In this document: piece by piece, positions 59,100 through 64,000 of the stretch | How positions within the stretch are numbered: the first letter of the stretch is position 1 | How the letters are laid out: each line of letters begins with the position of its first letter | Source of the DNA: Lumnitzera littorea | Lineage: Eukaryota; Streptophyta; Magnoliopsida; Myrtales; Combretaceae | Reading direction: 5' to 3' | NCBI GenBank assembly: GCA_024138015.1 | Contig: JAMXBB010000011.1 | Location: 24,997,887 to 25,061,886, forward strand | Length of the DNA stretch: 64,000 bases | Made by a program: the position numbers and the translations under genes | Notes under the pieces: generated by a model | Databases searched by the model: none | Told to the model about the DNA's origin: nothing | Seen by the model: only the letters and a program-made list of their open reading frames with translations

Positions 59100-61830
59100 A
59101 ATTAACGATTTTGGAATTATAGGATATGTGGATTGACGCGGAAATTGTACATGCTTAGAGTTCATCATACGATAGTTACGTTGCATCCCTGGCAACCTAC
59201 ATCAAGCCTAAAATGGGGAAACGTTATAAAAATGGCAATGCATGTGTTTAATGATGTATATATATATATATTAGACAATGAATATAATGTGAAGTCACCC
59301 ATCTTCAATTAACATTCATATGTAGTAATCCGTTTGACTAACTTGAATTATAAGAGAAGGTTCTAATATTAGGGCCAGTGATTTATATGTTAGTAGATCG
59401 TGTTAGTGTTCTTATTTTGTATGGAATTGAATAAATATCACAAATAATTATGTTATAATATAATCATATTTATTTATATCATAATTATATTTTCTTATCG
59501 TATTACATATTGCATAAGTTATATTTTTTCTTTACAATCATATTGTCATGTTATTTTTCATATTATTGTGTTGTTGCCACAAATTGGCAACCCTTCCGAT
59601 AAAATACCATTGTGTTTGGTTTATAGAAATAAAGAAATAAAAGTGGAAAATATTATGTTTTATTTGTTAGAAAAACTGGCAAAAAGGAAGGTAATTGATT
59701 TATTGATGAGAATTTTTTTTAGATCTATGGAACTCTTTTTTCTCTTTTCTTTGTTTTTTTCCGCAACAATATTACAAATCCGAGATCATATTCATATAAC
59801 TAAGTTACAATAGTTTTAACATATGAAACTTATTCTTTCCAAAAATATTAAATATGGGTGGAAATTCAACAAAACAATTGAATTTCCCTTAAATAAAAGA
59901 GCAATTTAATTTTAAAGTCCCTTGACATTCAATAAATTAAAAAAAAAAAAAAAGCTAATTAATATGCAGTAGTTACTTTTCACTCATTCCCAATCCAAAT
60001 AATTGTTTTTTTTTTTTCACTTTATTTCTTTTCTATATATTTCTTTTCTTTATTCCTAGTATAACGTAAGATGCCTGAATTTCCCTTTCCACTTCTCAAA
60101 TAAGCAAATTAATAATTTTTACTCCTAGCTTCCAAACGTTGTAAACTCCACCGCTAGATCTAGCATCAAAATGATGGATTTCTGAGAAGTCTTAGACAAT
60201 GGGATGCTTCAGTTCTAACAACATTTCTTATTTAATATGGGTATAAGACGATTCTTCATACTAAAAACCTTATCTTTTATTTGGGGTATTATGTTAATAT
60301 CTTAAAAAACTCCTTTTTCTTAGTAACCATAAAACATAAATCTAGACTACAATAATACTAAAAAGACGGATAGCTTTTTACTAGGAGGGGAGGGAGGGAA
60401 TGTCTATCGATACCTAAAAGTACCTAATTATTTAGTTTTGACAATTTTGATGTAATATAAATATAAATATATATATATTTATGTTTTAATATTTGTACTT
60501 TGATTATGTTTGTATTTGGGTATCTCAATTAGTAAGGAAATTGACACTTGTTACATTTTTCAAATCTGGTGCACACGTGGCATGGTGTTGCTTATCTGGA
60601 TGAGAGAGATGATGATATGGACTTGAAGAAAAAAGTTTGCTCATTTTTTGTATTTTTAAGATGGCAATAAAAATTAACTAAAAATAGTAAAAAGTCAAAA
60701 GTACACAAGATCCGGACAATCACTCATCAATTTGTCAAAAATTAATTTATGTTTTTCTTAATCAACAATCATTTTGGAGTATGAGAAAGTTATACATATA
60801 ACGTCAAGCAAACTTTATCCCATTAAAAAGTTTTATCACGTACTTTATAAAATAATATAAAATCTAGTATATGTGCTGTAATTATCCGGATTAGGCAGCA
60901 TTTTAATATAAAAGGGTGAATAGATTGTCTTTACTTCATGTTGTCATACATTTCGTCTTCTTGTAATGATTCTTTTTAAGTTCAATTATAAAGACAAGAC
61001 CTTTTCTCGAACAGGCATGCATCCATTCCAACATGTGCAGCCATGAATAGGAGATGAGGATACCATGCACTGGTGCGATCTCTGCACTAATAACACAAAC
61101 AGCCAAACACCGTGTACTTCAGTTCGTGCAAACCCTATTCGTCTTCCTCAGACCAACATAGAAATTCGTTCGAGCGTGCCCAAAACCCTGTATTAGCTGG
61201 CTGGCTCATACATATATATTACGCCAATATTGCGATTATATACTTGTGCTCTTCCTCGGATAGATTAATATCAGTAGCCGCTTTTTTGTTTAGTACTTTC
61301 AGTAGTACAGGATATGTTGTACTAAGTCGAAATTGTCCCATAAGATACAACTAAGAATTGGAATCAATGTATCTGGGAAGATGGCGATGAACTGAAAACA
61401 TAGATACGAGAATTCGTCGAGTTTTACATGAGATAACAGCACGGATCACAAGTACTGAAGGTTATGGTTGCACTTGAATGATACTCAATTAAGAGAGTTG
61501 CAATATAAAGATAATTGTGGCAAAGACATAATTTTAATTATACAGCGTGCATTAATTTCACATGAAATAGAGAAATTTAGACTATGATCGAAAGATGGGA
61601 GAGTAATTTGTTACAAGGCCCTATTTTTGTGTACTAGACTTTGCGAAGAATTGGAAAAAACTTTACAACACAGGTTTCATTATCCGCTGTTCCATAAATA
61701 CTATTTAAGACCTTATATGCTACACATTTTGTGAATTAGTAAATATATGGAAATGGATCCCATTTTATAGAAATGGGAAGAAAGAAACTGAATTGAGTGT
61801 GCCAATTCCTCATGTTTTACTAAGGCTTTA
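59100..61830. other. Intergenic, no gene recognised
   Basis: It includes a TA run at 59256-59271 that could serve as a distant TATA region for the minus-strand RL gene, poly-A at about 59939, and small ORFs (59568-59813 and 61112-61354, plus strand) without recognisable domains. Confidence 0.45.
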
Positions 61831-61832
61831 TG

Positions 61833-62120
61833 AGACATCCATTAACATTTTACTTAAAACATCTATAAGAATGATTTTTAATCCTTAGAGCCTAAGTTGA
61901 TTATTTGATCCTCATATTTTACAAACGGTTTATAAGACATCCATTATTAGCATTTTGCTTAAAACATCTATAAGAATGATTTTTAATCCTTAGAGCCTAG
62001 GTTGATTATTTGATCCTCATATTTTACAAACGGTTTATAAGACATCCATTATTAGCATTTTGCTTAAAACATTTATAAGAATGATTTTTAATCCTTTGTA
62101 ATTGAGTTGATTATTTGATA
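61833..62120. repeat. Tandem repeat, about 105 bp, nearly three copies
   Basis: Copies begin with AGACATCCATTA at 61833, 61935 and 62040. The second and third share TATTAGCATTTTGCTTAAAA, while the first is 3 bases shorter there. Shared features are AAGAATGATTTTTAATCCTT and ACAAACGGTTTATA. The third copy diverges after about 80 bases. Confidence 0.92.
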
Positions 62121-64000
62121 AGTGTATTTTTTTTTTCTATTCTCATTTTCTATTTGCAGAGCCCCCTGATTTTCAATGAATCTCTGTCTTTAGGTTGCCT
62201 TCATAATCTTTCTCAAAAAAATAATACCTTTTTATTTGATATAAACGCATCATAAATATTTGTACTTTCAATGGCAATTGATGTCTAAGCTTTTGTTTGC
62301 AATTTAATTTGTATTTCATTCTAATTGCAATTTAGTGAAATTTTATATACTAAAATATCAATTAAATTGAAAATGCCGATACTAAATAACTACAAAATCG
62401 AAAGTATAGATATGCAAAATTGATTTCGACACTAAATTGTCATAGAAACGAAAACATAGACATTGTGGTTCATTTATCTCCTCATTGTTTTAAGTGTTTA
62501 GAAAATTACAATTACTATAAATGATTGCAGGTATGCAAGGTCCTAGTACTATTTTGTGAATCATCCGACATTTGTCGTTATAGAAACACATAAAAAAAAA
62601 AAAAAAAAAAAGCGCACACACACACACCCACACACACAAGTAAATGATAGAGTAAATACTACACATATGCTTTAATATGGAAAACTCAAACAGTGTAGGT
62701 GGAAAACCTCAAGATTGCAAACCATCTACTAGCTTTACAACATCATACATTGTTCATAGTTACTCCAAAGGAATGCTCCCATAGATGAATCTCTGTCAAC
62801 CTATTTACTTGGAGGTAATAGAGATTATATAAAATGAGTATTAGCTTGTTTATTTGCAATTTTGTCTAAGAATTTTTATTCTTGTATTTCCTCAGGAATT
62901 AAAAAAAAAAAAAAGTTCAAGTGATGGGCAATTATGTCCCTAATAAATGAAGAAAGGCTAATTACCATTTAGTTATTTTCCAAAAAGATCAAATAGACAT
63001 GTGTTGGTAGTTTAGATTATATTCCAAATTTAATAATTTAATTAACGAAGTAAAATAAAAGGTGAAATAATTATTCCTTACAATGAAAAGTGATACAAAC
63101 TAAACATTGGAATTTATATTTTCTAGTTTGTTCCTAATAATAGTCATTCCAAGTAATTAATAACTTTTCCATTCTCTATCTAAAAATAAATGGGTTACTA
63201 AGATTTAAATATTTCTCTCACATATTAACTTTACCTGATATTACTTGACAATATATCCATATATAGAATTACAAGAAGCTTCAAAATGCCTTGATAAAGA
63301 AAGATGTAGCTTGGGCATCAAAATAATTCAAAATGGAAAACTGTTATAACGTAGACTAACACCTCGGTTGACTATGGGCATGGTCGAATCGATCGAAACC
63401 TCCTAACGGTTGCCTCTGCTTTGCATGAACTAGTGCATGGGTTTGGAATCAGCCTTGTCAAGCTGATTCCGAACTTGTCGAGGGATCCGTTAGGTCGACA
63501 AATCTAAGATAATTCAACCATCTGACCCCATAGGCCTAACGGGTCCAATCAGGTCACATACAACAATTAAAAAAATAAGAAAAAAAATAAAAAAGTAGTA
63601 AGCAAAACATTTATTCAAATAATAAATTTTGAATAGTTTCCACGTAAAATAGAAAAAAATATTTTCCACTCACAATCTTTTATGGGTTGCTATTAACAAC
63701 CCAAAAAATTAAGTACACTTTGAGAACGTGTCCAGTGGGTATTTATGAAGTTCCACTATAAGAAAATTCTCATTATTTAATAATGTGGGACTAAGACCAA
63801 TCTTTTATTTGCAGAATTCGTTTCTAAGCTTTTATCCCAAATTACTAATATTATGACTCTATTTGGTTGTAGTTTTGTATTAATAAATGCAAATCCTATT
63901 TAACATATTTAAAAATGAAGTAAAAACAATATGGCTTTTGGGGTTATAGGTTTTTTTTTACCTTAAGTTTAAGAATTACTTTTTTTTTTTTTAAGTTAGG
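62121..64000. other. Intergenic to the window end
   Basis: No gene recognised. A GC-richer patch at about 63345-63560 stands out from AT-rich surroundings and contains a perfect 9-bp stem-loop (63445-63470). The rest is AT-rich with homopolymer runs. Confidence 0.45.
62592..62638. repeat. Poly-A followed by (CA)n
   Basis: Twenty A residues are followed after GCG by a CA run with one interruption (CCCACA). Confidence 0.95.

Noticed and set aside
62592..62638. Possible CRISPR-like or satellite array
   Set aside because: It is a plain poly-A plus CA microsatellite; no spacer-repeat structure was seen anywhere in the window.
21..64000. tRNA or rRNA genes
   Set aside because: I saw no cloverleaf-type A/B box arrangement or rRNA core sequence by eye; a covariance-model search would be needed to exclude them.

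Overview
The window looks like nuclear DNA of a eudicot plant. It is AT-rich, with long non-coding stretches, plant-type intronless or short genes, and a large load of decayed transposable elements. I cannot name the species. Only two host genes look intact. One is a 3-ketoacyl-CoA synthase of the KCS4/KCS9/KCS17 type (12808-14337, +), which makes very-long-chain fatty acids. The other is a RADIALIS-like single-MYB protein (58671-58916, -). They lie 44 kb apart on opposite strands and show no sign of working together.

Layout. 1-2273 holds a degenerate plant-mobile-domain (PMD) gene on the minus strand. 2540-5423 holds a degenerate MULE (Mutator-like) transposase on the same strand, itself cut by a MITE-like element. 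5.4-9.4 kb is unassigned. 9.36-9.93 kb is an array of short imperfect palindromes that resembles the subterminal region of a CACTA transposon. 11.48-11.76 kb is a probable MITE. 12.2-14.3 kb is the KCS promoter and gene. 14.3-21 kb is AT-rich and gene-poor, with one long hairpin MITE.

21.06-55.86 kb is one stack of nested LTR retrotransposons that can be unpicked from target-site duplications (TSDs) and broken reading frames. The host of the stack is a Ty1/copia relic on the minus strand (C1, 5' LTR at 55604-55860, RNase H end at about 21060). A Ty3/gypsy element (E2, 24815-52421, TSD GAGAT) sits in its reverse transcriptase. A second gypsy element (E1, 24991-45000, TSD TAATA) sits inside the 5' LTR of E2. 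Inside E1 are at least four roughly 2.9-3.1 kb solo LTRs of one family (L0-L3), one of them (L2, TSD TTAGA) nested in another (L1), and L3 (TSD GTCGC) at the RT/RNase H boundary. There is also an inverted LTR fragment and a probable antisense solo LTR of another family. A different 2.8 kb solo LTR (S1, TSD AAGTA) cuts the C1 RNase H region. All retroelement genes carry stops, frameshifts and damaged catalytic motifs, so none looks autonomous.

55.9-64 kb is intergenic apart from the RADIALIS-like gene, with a three-copy roughly 105 bp tandem repeat (61833-62120) and several microsatellites. I found no tRNA, rRNA, CRISPR or bacterial-type system. The most informative content is the nested-insertion history, the MULE-PMD pair, the palindrome array and the conserved leader of the L-family LTRs; I do not see convincing evidence of a wholly new biological system.
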